Under the pieces are notes generated by a model. That model saw only the letters and a list, made by a program, of their open reading frames with translations. It had not been told where the DNA came from and ran no database searches. A program made the translations under genes and the position numbers. From Halobacterium bonnevillei (lineage in GTDB: Archaea; Halobacteriota; Halobacteria; Halobacteriales; Halobacteriaceae), in contig NZ_WUUU01000001.1 in assembly GCF_009831555.1 (NCBI RefSeq), positions 62,001 to 126,000 on the forward strand: a DNA stretch of 64,000 nt. The letters run 5' to 3'. Below, piece by piece: positions 6,733 to 13,835 of this stretch (the first letter of the stretch is position 1; every line of letters begins with the position of its first letter).

Positions 6733-7100
6733 TCGGTCTCCGAGTCCTCGTCGCCGTGGTCGTTCACGCCAGCGTAGTCGAGCTCTCGGGCGGCTTCGAC
6801 TTCGTACTCGGCGTCTGCTTCGTCAGTGAGACCGAGACGGAGTTCGACGCCGTGGTCGCGGAGAATGTCTTTCATTTCGAAGCGGTTGGCGCCGGCGAGG
6901 CGGGCGGCGTCGCCGAGCGTGATGGTTTCGCGTTCGTAGAGGGCGACGGCGGCGGCGATGCGTTCCTCGTCGTGGTCGTCGAAGTAGTCGCGGGCGAACT
7001 CGCGGAGGGCGTCGCTCTTGCCGGTGAAGACGCCGGCTTCGACGGTGCCCTCGATGAGCAGATCGAGGTCGTCGGGATACGAACCGGTGATGCGGGCCAT
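6729..7100 (-). CDS. UPF0175-family antitoxin
   Basis: A 123-aa protein. The N-terminus (MARITGSYPDDLDLLIEG, DALREFARDYF) is RHH-like. The middle (ALYERETITLGDAARLAGAN, FEMKDILRDHGVELRLG) is the UPF0175 signature helix-turn-helix segment. It overlaps the PIN-type gene by 4 nt. UPF0175 proteins act as antitoxins for DUF3368 toxins. The AT-rich stretch at 7101-7135 probably holds the promoter. Confidence 0.8.
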   Translation of the reverse strand: MARITGSYPDDLDLLIEGTVEAGVFTGKSDALREFARDYFDDHDEERIAAAVALYERETITLGDAARLAGANRFEMKDILRDHGVELRLGLTDEADAEYEVEAARELDYAGVNDHGDEDSETE

Positions 7101-7139
7101 CGGTCTGGCCGAAACTACGAATTCATACTATTTATGAAC

Positions 7140-7478
7140 CCGGTCGCCAGGTGAGTATCTGGATTTCGTCCCGGGGGTATCACGAGTCCCCTTCCCGCCC
7201 GCGTTCATCGTCGCACCGCACGACTCACAGACATACAACCCGCGCTCCACACGATTCGCCTCACGCTTCCGCCCACAACACGAACACGTTTTCGACGTGT
7301 CTCGCTCGCTTGTGCGGTCAACGAGGATTCCGTGTCCCTCCGCTTTGTATTCGAACAACATGGTGAACCGGTCGAACTCCCATCCGTGGAGTTTCTTGTT
7401 CCCACGCTTACCCCAGTTCTGCGGGTCACCGTTCTCGTCCTCACGAATCTCGCTCAAGTCACCGATAGGATGGAATAA
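7140..7478 (-). pseudogene. TnpB (IS200/IS605) C-terminal remnant
   Basis: On the minus strand the frame reads IGDLSEIRE, NWGKRGNKKLHGWEFDR, then ERDTSKTCSCCGRKR and YVCESCGATMNA. These are the RuvC-proximal segment and zinc ribbon (two CxxC pairs) of haloarchaeal TnpB RNA-guided nucleases. A TAA breaks the frame near 7478, and the expected Asp-Val-Asn after the second zinc knuckle is lost by a frameshift near 7190. Only about 100 codons of roughly 420 remain, so it is inactive. Confidence 0.8.
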
Positions 7479-7608
7479 TTAGGGAAGCTAGTTTGCTGGA
7501 CAGCCCGCGACAATCGGACAAGTCACGCACGGGGTGGTCCCGTTGTGGATTAGCGAATTTTTCAGGGCGCTACAGGTGGATTAGTTTGTATCCCCCGAGG
7601 TTGGTGGA

Positions 7609-7630
7609 GGGCGCCTGAAACACAGCGCCC
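7609..7630 (+). promoter_or_regulatory. Leader hairpin of repeat unit C
   Basis: A 6-bp perfect stem GGGCGC / GCGCCC with a longer loop, 9 nt before the start codon of the copy-C gene. The loop sequence differs from A, B and D while the pairing is kept. Confidence 0.55.
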
Positions 7631-7639
7631 GGTAACAGA

Positions 7640-7933
7640 ATGCCTGCTGAAAACACGAAAAGCGGTATTCAATCCGCCCAATCCAGTTGTACCACGCCAC
7701 AGAGCACCGCGACACCCACGCAACCGATGACCCCAGCAACTCGCTGTGAACAAATCCTCGAATTCACCGACCAAACGGAGACGCGACGCCGCATCCGCTT
7801 TGTCCCCCAATCCAACAACGGTGACGGGTGGCAGCGTATCGAGGAAGTCTGGACTGACCAGGACTGGCGGCTCGTCGGCCAGGATACTGTAAGCGATGTC
7901 AACCACTGGACGCGACCAGTCCAAACACCCTAA
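7640..7933 (+). CDS. 97-aa protein of the HNH-associated repeat family, copy C
   Basis: Intact 97-aa homologue of the gene at 762, with conserved TRRRIRFVPQSN, WQRIEEVW, QDTVSDVNHWTRPVQTP and the Cys in SSCTTPQ. Homology to the other copies ends exactly at its stop. No spacer, 92-codon frame or HNH follows; a different short remnant does. The leader and GGTAA(C)AGA motif before the ATG are conserved. Confidence 0.7.
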   Translation: MPAENTKSGIQSAQSSCTTPQSTATPTQPMTPATRCEQILEFTDQTETRRRIRFVPQSNNGDGWQRIEEVWTDQDWRLVGQDTVSDVNHWTRPVQTP

Positions 7934-8036
7934 AACGCTGAACTACCAGATCTCAAACTACTTCAGCCACGCCGAAGCAAACACCGTCGAAAATTGGCTG
8001 CAAGCGTTCGCCTTCGCATGGAACCAGCGTATCTGA
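7934..8036 (+). pseudogene. Possible transposase C-terminal remnant
   Basis: After copy C a short open stretch reads LNYQISNYFSHAEANTVENW and ends in NQRI with a stop near 8036. It has no start and looks like the end of a longer protein. I suspect a transposase, but the family is not recognised. Confidence 0.3.
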
Positions 8037-8098
8037 ACACTACCCGTGATGCAATATGTCTACGACACACCGACAACGCTTATGATAATACAGAGGTA

Positions 8099-8110
8099 AT
8101 ACATATGTAT
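8099..8110. promoter_or_regulatory. Palindrome overlapping the antitoxin start
   Basis: ATACATATGTAT is a perfect 12-bp palindrome whose last bases include the first two of the ATG at 8109. Its position fits a repressor site for the RHH antitoxin; TA-rich palindromes are also frequent by chance. Confidence 0.4.
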
Positions 8111-8405
8111 GTCCGACGCTGACGCAGGGGGCAACGACGACCCCAACATGACCACCATCACGCTCAAGATTCCCCAGGCGTTCCTTGACGACCTTGATGC
8201 GACCTGGCGGGCCGAAGACTTCCCGTCCCGTAGCGAGTTCATCCGGTGGGCGCTCCGTGACGCCGTGAAGCACCCCGCGTTCTCCCGGAAGGGCTGGAAG
8301 GACATCGCCGCCAGCGAACACCAGCTGTCGACCGATGAGGGACGAACGTACAGCAGCGACGAGATCCGAGCGCGTCTGAACGAAGACACGGATGCCGGCG
8401 AGTGA
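8109..8405 (+). CDS. RHH antitoxin
   Basis: A 98-aa protein. Residues 13-58 (NMTTITLKIPQAFLDDLDATW, then PSRSEFIRWALRDAV) are an RHH domain. The C-terminus (YSSDEIRARLNEDT) is the toxin-binding tail. It overlaps the RelE-type toxin by 14 nt. It is closely related to the orphan antitoxin at 5805. Confidence 0.85.
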   Translation: MSDADAGGNDDPNMTTITLKIPQAFLDDLDATWRAEDFPSRSEFIRWALRDAVKHPAFSRKGWKDIAASEHQLSTDEGRTYSSDEIRARLNEDTDAGE

Positions 8406-8682
8406 CGACGAATGGGACTGGAAACTCACTGATCCCGCAGAACGTGAGTACGAGAAGCTTCAGCCGCACGAACAGGAGCGCATCGTCTTGAAACTCGACG
8501 AGATCGTCACCGACCAGTGGCGTGATCCGAGCGACTACCTGGAACCGCTCACCGGCGCACCGCATTCGAAGCTCCGTATCGGTGCGTTTCGTCTCGGCTG
8601 TAAGGCAATCCAGGCTGACCAGATTCTGTGGGTCTACACCATCGAGAAGCGTCCAGGGGCCTACAAACCCGGCGACGACTAA
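8392..8682 (+). CDS. RelE-family toxin
   Basis: A 96-aa protein with the RelE arrangement: N-terminal WDWKLTDPAEREYEKL, helix HEQERIVLKLDEIV, then LRIGAFRLGCKAIQADQILWVYTIEKR for the beta-sheet and terminal segment. It is the intact counterpart of the truncated gene at 5812. It is probably a ribosome-dependent mRNA interferase neutralised by the overlapping RHH protein. Confidence 0.8.
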   Translation: MPASDDEWDWKLTDPAEREYEKLQPHEQERIVLKLDEIVTDQWRDPSDYLEPLTGAPHSKLRIGAFRLGCKAIQADQILWVYTIEKRPGAYKPGDD

Positions 8683-8726
8683 TCGGCCTGCCGAGAGCTA
8701 AATACATACGGAGTTGTCGGATTCAT

Positions 8727-8746
8727 CCCCGCCCTAAACGGCGGGG
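8727..8746. repeat. IS605-like terminal hairpin before repeat unit D
   Basis: A perfect 7-bp stem (CCCCGCC / GGCGGGG) with a 6-nt loop, followed by CTTCTCCTCGTATTTCCGTAA. The downstream sequence matches that at 630-670 in copy A and, inverted, 2175-2225 in copy B. Confidence 0.6.
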
Positions 8747-8854
8747 CCTTCTCCTCGTATTTCCGTAACGCCGGCGTACTCGAGGAGCGGCAGCCGAAGA
8801 GGTAGGTGAGGATGCTGCAGTTGGATCTGTTTGTATCCCCCGTGGTTGGGTGGA

Positions 8855-8875
8855 GGGTGCGTGTGGAGCGTGCCC
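8855..8875 (+). promoter_or_regulatory. Leader hairpin of repeat unit D
   Basis: Stem GGGTGCG / CGTGCCC (including G-U pairs) 9 nt before the TTG start of the copy-D gene, preceded by the conserved CCCCCGTGGTTGGG block and followed by GGTGA. Confidence 0.6.
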
Positions 8876-8884
8876 GGTGAAAGA

Positions 8885-9178
8885 TTGCCTGTTGAGAACA
8901 CGAAAAGCGGTCCGCAATCCGCCCAATCCAGTTGTACTACGCCGCAGAGCACCGCGACACCCACGCAACCAATGACCCCAACAACTCGCTGTGAGGAACT
9001 CGTCGAGTTCACCGATCAATCTGGGACGCGACGCCGCATCCGCTTTGTCCCCCAGTCCGGTAACTGCGACGAGTGGCAGCGGATCGAGGAAGTTTGGACT
9101 GACCAAGCGTGGCGGCTCGTCGGCCAGGATACCGTCAGCGATGTCAACCACTGGACGCGGCCAGTCCAGACAGCCTGA
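8885..9178 (+). CDS. 97-aa protein of the HNH-associated repeat family, copy D (TTG start)
   Basis: 97 codons collinear with the other copies, but the start codon is TTG where A, B and C have ATG. The GGTGA motif is retained 6 nt upstream, so initiation at TTG is plausible though weaker. It keeps the conserved TRRRIRFVPQS and QDTVSDVNHWTRPVQT segments. It is followed by the same 96-nt spacer as copy B, then the 92-codon frame and HNH gene. Confidence 0.65.
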   Translation: MPVENTKSGPQSAQSSCTTPQSTATPTQPMTPTTRCEELVEFTDQSGTRRRIRFVPQSGNCDEWQRIEEVWTDQAWRLVGQDTVSDVNHWTRPVQTA

Positions 9179-9274
9179 ATATCAGCTGGAAACCGCTCCA
9201 AGATAGCGTACACCAGCATGCAGCGGCCGAGAAACACAGTCAATCGAGCAGCCTGGTTCGACCCCGGAGTACAT

Positions 9275-9553
9275 ATGCAGCAACCTCAGCCACCGAGTAA
9301 GCAGCCTTGGGAGCATAGCTCGCAGACCAGTCGCCAGATCGCAGTCCGCCGACGCCGACAGATGAAACGCACGCCACAAAGACCCCCTCTGCGCCCCCAT
9401 CAACAACGCCGCAGGAACGACTATCCACCGCGTCAAGTCGTCTCCAGTGGACTTAGCCGACGACTTGGGGCACAGCGAGACAGTATCGAGCCGGAGCAAT
9501 GCGGTGCCCGACAAGGAGCGTCGACCGCCCAATTGCAGGTGGACGCCCAATGA
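9275..9553 (+). CDS. Possible 92-aa arginine-rich protein before the HNH gene, copy D
   Basis: Same length, start (MQQPQP) and ATGA overlap with the HNH gene as the copy at 2798. Between the two copies, the substitutions I could align fall somewhat more often at the third position of this frame than of the HNH frame (about 7 versus 4). That weakly favours coding. In this copy the HNH frame upstream is interrupted by TAG (near 9316 and again near 9456), so the longer HNH reading seen at 2830 is not possible here. Confidence 0.4.
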   Translation: MQQPQPPSKQPWEHSSQTSRQIAVRRRRQMKRTPQRPPLRPHQQRRRNDYPPRQVVSSGLSRRLGAQRDSIEPEQCGARQGASTAQLQVDAQ

Positions 9554-10008
9554 GGCCGGACGGGCTGGAGCAGGCAGTGATCGAACGCTGGGGGAAGGCC
9601 TGTGTTGTCTGCGGTCGTCGGCCCGAGGAATGGCTTGAAACGGAGCTCGGTGAGCGGCGTCAGGACAAGCTGTCGTTCCATCACGTCAACGGCGACGACA
9701 CCGACGACCGCGTCGAAAACGTGATCCCGCTGTGTCAGAGTTGTCACGTCCACATCCACCGGGTCGACGATCCTCCATATCGGATGTGGCATCGCCAACT
9801 CCCCAGCGAACACCGCCACGCCTGGAACGGCCACTACGATGAGTACTACGAAGGACCCCGGCTCACTCGTGAAGAAGCAACACGCCGGTTCAGTGAGGAA
9901 GAAGGCACGCCAGAGAGCGCGAAGTACCTCGAACACGAACGTGAGAACTTCGACCCGGACAACTTCACAACCAACGCAACACCGGGAACCAGCTACGACC
10001 TCGACTAA
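9550..10008 (+). CDS. HNH endonuclease, copy D
   Basis: A 152-aa paralogue of the HNH protein at 3073, about 90% identical by eye. CVVCGRRP, FHHVNGDD and LCQSCHVHIHR supply the zinc-binding and catalytic positions, all intact. The conserved C-terminal half (SEEEGTPESAKYLEHERENF) is unique to this pair. The start is fixed by the match to copy B. An IS605-like end follows. Confidence 0.85.
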   Translation: MRPDGLEQAVIERWGKACVVCGRRPEEWLETELGERRQDKLSFHHVNGDDTDDRVENVIPLCQSCHVHIHRVDDPPYRMWHRQLPSEHRHAWNGHYDEYYEGPRLTREEATRRFSEEEGTPESAKYLEHERENFDPDNFTTNATPGTSYDLD

Positions 10009-10070
10009 CCTCCCGGCGTTTTGTTTCGCAGAACCGCGTGGATTGTCGCACCGGGCTTACGCGATTCACG

Positions 10071-10088
10071 CCCGCCGTGAAGGGCGGG
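10071..10088. repeat. Terminal hairpin of repeat unit D
   Basis: A 6-bp stem CCCGCC / GGCGGG with loop GTGAA, about 60 nt after the HNH stop. It is preceded by GATTCACG and followed by CTCTCGCTGAATCAAG, in the style of IS605 right ends. The sequence to its right (10108 on) is the N-terminus of an integrase gene, so the element end interrupts that gene. Confidence 0.6.
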
Positions 10089-10107
10089 GACTCTCTCGCT
10101 GAATCAA

Positions 10108-10207
10108 GATAGTTCCCACCGTCGCCACCGCGGCCTTTCCCCTTGTCTTGGAGGTAGCGTTCGAAGGAACTCGTGGGTGACTGATCAGCGCGTTCTCGGG
10201 GTGTCAT
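10108..10207 (-). pseudogene. Tyrosine-type integrase, N-terminal stub
   Basis: On the minus strand the frame reads MTPRERADQSPTSSF, FERYLQDKGKGRGGDGGNY, the usual start of haloarchaeal phage-type integrases. Homology stops after about 33 codons at the end of repeat unit D. The catalytic domain is gone. The ATG overlaps the stop of the gene upstream (ATGA), so it once belonged to the DUF7342 operon. Confidence 0.65.
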
Positions 10208-10662
10208 GGTTCCTCGTTCGCGTACTGGTAGGTCGGACGGACGTCCTCAAGGAGCTCTTCGACGATTTCCCAGAGAATCAGGGAGGGAGTCTCGTGTTCG
10301 AATGTGATCCCCCAGCGGTCCTCCGTATCGGCGATTGAGTACTGGAAATGCGTCCGTCCCAGATCGGGATGGTCTTCGTCCTGGTGCCAGCCGGCGTGAA
10401 AACCCGTGTTCGGGTCGGTGTAGTTGATGCGGAACCAATCGTGTGGGTCCTGTCGATACCACTAGACGGTCAGTTCCGGCGAATCAGGGCCTGTCGGGGG
10501 ATCCAGGCGGGCCGGATCGAAAGTTGCCCGCAGCTGCTTTGCCTCGATATCGTCAGGAACGTACTCGACGGCCGTGATCTGTGGAACACGGTCAAGGACG
10601 TCTCGGTTCAGCTGGGCGTAGAGGTTCGCGTTCGGATCACCACCCGGATGTGGGACCGACAT
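10204..10662 (-). pseudogene. TumE-like small protein with an internal amber codon
   Basis: A 153-codon frame beginning MSVPHPGGDPNANLY, interrupted by TAG at 10462-10464 directly before WYRQDPHDWFRINYTDPNTG. The rest is open to a TGA that overlaps the integrase start. The WxRIxYTDPNTG...HxD layout resembles TumE-type toxins, but I am not sure of the family. The upstream DUF7342 regulator (3-nt gap) supports a regulator/toxin operon. The stop splits the protein into 66 and 85 residues. Confidence 0.55.
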
Positions 10663-10665
10663 CCG

Positions 10666-11205
10666 TTAGCGGCTGGCCTCAGCGGGCTCTGTCGTCGGCG
10701 CGAGGAAGTCCCATTCGCGGATGGCGAAGCCGACGATCTGGATACGCCGTTGGAGGTGCTCCCACTCGCGGGCGATCTCACGGCGCTGATCTTCCTCATC
10801 AGCGGCAAGGGACTCGTCAGCGAGCGTCCCACGAAGCTGGTTCGGTGACTCAACGCCGAATTCGTCCTCCCAGTCGCGAATCTGCGTCTTCATATCGGCG
10901 AGACGGTCCGTGAGCTCCTCGACAGTGTGTCCGCTGTCTCGAAGCCGCATCGCCTCCTGCATCGCCTGACGTCGGTAATCGGGGTAGTACGTCGTGTGAG
11001 TACCGCTTTCGTCACGGTGGAGGATGCCATCGTCGACGAGGCGTTCGAGGACGCGTTTGGTCGGCTCGTGTGACCAGTCCGCTTCGGAGGCGATCCAGTT
11101 GGCTGTCCGCGGCTCCGACAATTGTCGGGCAGTCATCCTCACGCGGTCTTCACCCGTGGTCTGGCGTTTCATCAGGCCCTCGGAGCTCGATTCTCCTTCG
11201 GTCAT
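10666..11205 (-). CDS. DUF7342-type winged-helix regulator
   Basis: A 179-aa protein. Residues ~20-75 form a winged helix (RTANWIASEADWSHEPTKRV, VDDGILHRDE, YYPDYRR). The C-terminal half is a long helical region (LADMKTQIRDWEDEF, REWEHLQRRIQIVGFA). It resembles DUF7342 proteins of haloarchaea, which act as DNA-binding partners of TumE-like or integrase genes. The ATG at 11205 is chosen because the additional upstream residues to 11286 are not family-like. It leads the operon with the two broken genes downstream. Confidence 0.7.
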   Translation of the reverse strand: MTEGESSSEGLMKRQTTGEDRVRMTARQLSEPRTANWIASEADWSHEPTKRVLERLVDDGILHRDESGTHTTYYPDYRRQAMQEAMRLRDSGHTVEELTDRLADMKTQIRDWEDEFGVESPNQLRGTLADESLAADEEDQRREIAREWEHLQRRIQIVGFAIREWDFLAPTTEPAEASR

Positions 11206-11791
11206 ACAACATCCTTCGGGCTTTGTCTTAATATCGGTTGAGGGCATTAGTCCTATATCGAACATACTTCTTCGGCGTCGCTTCAATCTCAGCTGAGGGG
11301 AGCCAGAGCAAACTCGGAGCCCGGTCTTGGCGGCTCTACCCCGGGGAAGAGCCGTTGTGAGGCAGTTATAGCATTCGTGCTTTACCGACGGCGGCGGGGT
11401 ACTTCAAAATGGTCGTGATTACGGGCATAATCAGTGCCATTTAGTGTATTCGCCCCATCGGGGGAATTCGGGGTTCTGGAGTCTCTTAGCGGCGGAAATC
11501 CGAACTACAAAAATTATTCATATATATCGCTATACAAAATCTCGAGCCTCGTTCTCCCAACTTCGCAGTTTGGATTTCTACAAATCAAACGTTAGGTGAC
11601 AAGTCTAAGTTGGAGGTAAACAGCGGTGACACCGATGTCTCTCTCAGCTTTTGGACGTGCTGGTGCTCGGTTACCACTCTCAGCATCGGAAGTAGGATGC
11701 AGTGAACGAGAAACGCGCAGCTCTGTTGCTCTTCACTATGACTTGGACTACTTGGCAGGTGCCAGGAAGCGACCCGCCATCCGACAACGAC
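11206..11791. other. AT-richer intergenic stretch without a supported gene
   Basis: Base composition drops below that of the neighbours (for example the run around 11500-11540). Short open frames here have no convincing composition or homologue. It marks the end of the accessory island. Confidence 0.5.
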
Positions 11792-11989
11792 TTACCCGCT
11801 TCGACGGCTCACGAAGTTACGGTTTGGCTCCCACCACCACCGCCACTTCCACACCCACAATATTGCGCCAATAATCAGTGAATACGTGACTAGTGTGATC
11901 TGGTTCGAGTACAGTCCATAGATGGGGAAAACAATCGTCAACAGAAGGAGTAGGAGGAGCCGGTTCGAGATGAACTGAGAGCGAGTCAC
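11792..11989 (-). CDS. Possible small two-helix membrane protein
   Basis: A 65-codon frame with two hydrophobic segments (NRLLLLLLLTIVFPIYGLY and VTYSLIIGAILWVWKW) separated by a short loop, then a basic/Trp-rich tail. The pattern fits a small integral membrane protein. There is no recognised family and the surrounding region is poor in genes, so it could be spurious. Confidence 0.35.
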   Translation of the reverse strand: MTRSQFISNRLLLLLLLTIVFPIYGLYSNQITLVTYSLIIGAILWVWKWRWWWEPNRNFVSRRSG

Positions 11990-12316
11990 GAATGCGTAAT
12001 GGTTGAGCCGCCAACCCGTAAATCAATTCGGTGAGAACCCACACCGGTGCGGGAGCAGCTTCGGTCAGTACAGGAGACTCACGTATCGATCTTCTTTTGG
12101 ACTTAAGCGGCTTCTATCAAGAATGCCGTGCGAGATATAGCGGATTTATTCAGCACGAAGCATGGGTTTGTTACATAATGGGTTCGCTGGGATTGATGAT
12201 GAGTGACATCTCAAGGCGGTTGAATTGTAGAGTATCGGCTAACGAGGATTATCCCCTTCTCCCGGACGAATTTCTGGTTTGGAAATTTTTATTTGTGGTT
12301 AATTCAGTTATCCCGT
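11990..12316. other. Intergenic stretch without a supported gene
   Basis: The only frame (12031 on the plus strand) has unremarkable composition and overlaps the start of the membrane-protein gene; I see no ribosome site or family match. Confidence 0.45.
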
Positions 12317-12916
12317 ATGACAGATACTGGGGCCACAAAAGGCAGTGAAACTGGAACCGGTTATATGACGCATCTTCAGGGCGGAAGTAAACATGGCGTG
12401 TTCAGTTGGCTTGTGGGAGTCATTATATCATTTGTCTTATTCCAAAGTCCCTCGCTAAACCCTGGTCAGGGTATCGCAGATGCGAATATTGATATTGTTC
12501 TCCAAGATGTCCCGAATTGGAAACTCTCATCGTACACGTACTATGGGGGGCACTTTGTTGAAGTCACACCCGAGGATTTGATGTACTCCTCGACGAATAT
12601 TGCCACTTATCTCGGCGGGATACACCTACTCGCATTTGTCATCCCAGGGGTGATTCTCGTAATCGCTGGGTATCATTATACTAGAACGCAGAACCCGAGT
12701 TCGCTTACAGATGCACGCGTCTACGGCGCCAGCATTGTTGGTGGATATGCGGTACTGATGCTTCTCGGCGTCTTCCTGTTTAATCATAGCCAGGCGGACG
12801 GCTACGGGAACCAGTGGGCACTGACGCTTTCAATGGGGCGCTCACTATTTGCCGGGATACTATACCCACTTGTGTTTGGGGCAATCGGTGGCCAACTAGC
12901 GTACAATAATACGTAA
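12317..12916 (+). CDS. Predicted four-helix membrane protein
   Basis: A 199-aa protein with about four transmembrane segments: FSWLVGVIISFVLF near residue 30, an extended extracellular loop (DIVLQDVPNWKLSSYTYYGG), then LLAFVIPGVILVIAGY, IVGGYAVLMLLGVFLF and LFAGILYPLVFGAIGG. The ATG at 12317 is preferred over 12293 because it begins a natural soluble N-terminus (MTDTGATKG). No family is recognised. The lipoprotein gene follows after 3 nt, so the two form an operon and probably act together at the membrane. Confidence 0.75.
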   Translation: MTDTGATKGSETGTGYMTHLQGGSKHGVFSWLVGVIISFVLFQSPSLNPGQGIADANIDIVLQDVPNWKLSSYTYYGGHFVEVTPEDLMYSSTNIATYLGGIHLLAFVIPGVILVIAGYHYTRTQNPSSLTDARVYGASIVGGYAVLMLLGVFLFNHSQADGYGNQWALTLSMGRSLFAGILYPLVFGAIGGQLAYNNT

Positions 12917-12919
12917 AAG

Positions 12920-13405
12920 ATGAATGAAGAAGCCTCTCAGCGTCTCACACGCCGTCGCGCAATGGCCTTAGGTGGCATTTCTGTCCTGGTTTCGGGTTCC
13001 GGCTGCTTGGACACGGTCTCAAGTATGATCTCCGGTAGTCCGCCGATTGACCAGGTTGATGTCCGGTTTCAGGATATACGGAAGCCCAGCATTGGCGTCT
13101 CCAGCATCACCCTTCCAGTATTAATTGAATTACACAACTCAGCACAGGATCCTATCCCGAATCCAGCACTTGAGGCAGATGCTTTCATCTTGGACGAACA
13201 AATTGCTACAAGCGAAACCACATTAACCACGCTCGATCCCGGGGAAGAAGCAACGACATCGCTTGACGTTATCATCAAGGGAGCGGACATGTCCCAATCA
13301 ATTATTGATGCCATCCGATCAGGGGAATTCAGCATGCGCTTGGAAGGTGAACTCTCCTCGAAAGGCGCATCCAATTCCTTCTCCGTCTCGATGACACCTA
13401 ATTGA
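12920..13405 (+). CDS. Tat lipoprotein with LEA14/WHy-like domain
   Basis: A 161-aa protein. The N-terminus (LTRRRAMALGGISVLVSGSGC) combines a twin-arginine motif with a lipobox ending in Cys near residue 30, so it is a Tat-exported lipoprotein. The body (VDVRFQDIRKPSIGVSSITL, LIELHNSAQDPIPNPAL, TLDPGEEATTSLDVIIKG) matches the late-embryogenesis-abundant type-2 (WHy) beta sandwich. Function is unknown beyond surface location. It is in an operon with the membrane protein upstream. Confidence 0.75.
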   Translation: MNEEASQRLTRRRAMALGGISVLVSGSGCLDTVSSMISGSPPIDQVDVRFQDIRKPSIGVSSITLPVLIELHNSAQDPIPNPALEADAFILDEQIATSETTLTTLDPGEEATTSLDVIIKGADMSQSIIDAIRSGEFSMRLEGELSSKGASNSFSVSMTPN

Positions 13406-13835
13406 TGGGTGCAGTGTACTGACCGACTCCACCTGAGTGAATTGAGAGACAATTCTGTGCGAGATTCGCTCCCCGTACTCGACACGAACCATTGAACCTC
13501 AACACAATCCGACAGAATCCCCCTCGATACATTCCCAACCCTACTGAGCGGCTGTTTCAATTTAAATAGGCTGGTGAGAACCAGTGCTAGTGTGAGAGTG
13601 GCTTCGGTGAGTGTGAATACTGATTCGGGTCGTCTGCGGATTAGCCGGCGCTGTCCGTGAACTCGATTCTCGTGGAGTGGATGTCGATACTAAGAGGGGC
13701 AACCTACCACTCCGATTCGTTCGGCTCCGGGAATCTTGAACCGATTCGCCGGCGGAGTACCGAGTTTAGGAGTAGCGTGCTATTCGCCCGCACTCCAGTA
13801 TGTTTTGAACAAACTGTTTTCACGGAGAAATGTGG
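13406..13835. other. Intergenic stretch without a supported gene
   Basis: Between convergent genes; contains a short AT-rich patch at 13556-13570 but no convincing open frame or repeat. Confidence 0.5.

Noticed and set aside
11626-11874. 82-codon plus-strand frame
   Set aside because: Uninformative composition, overlaps a better membrane-protein frame on the other strand, no start signals.
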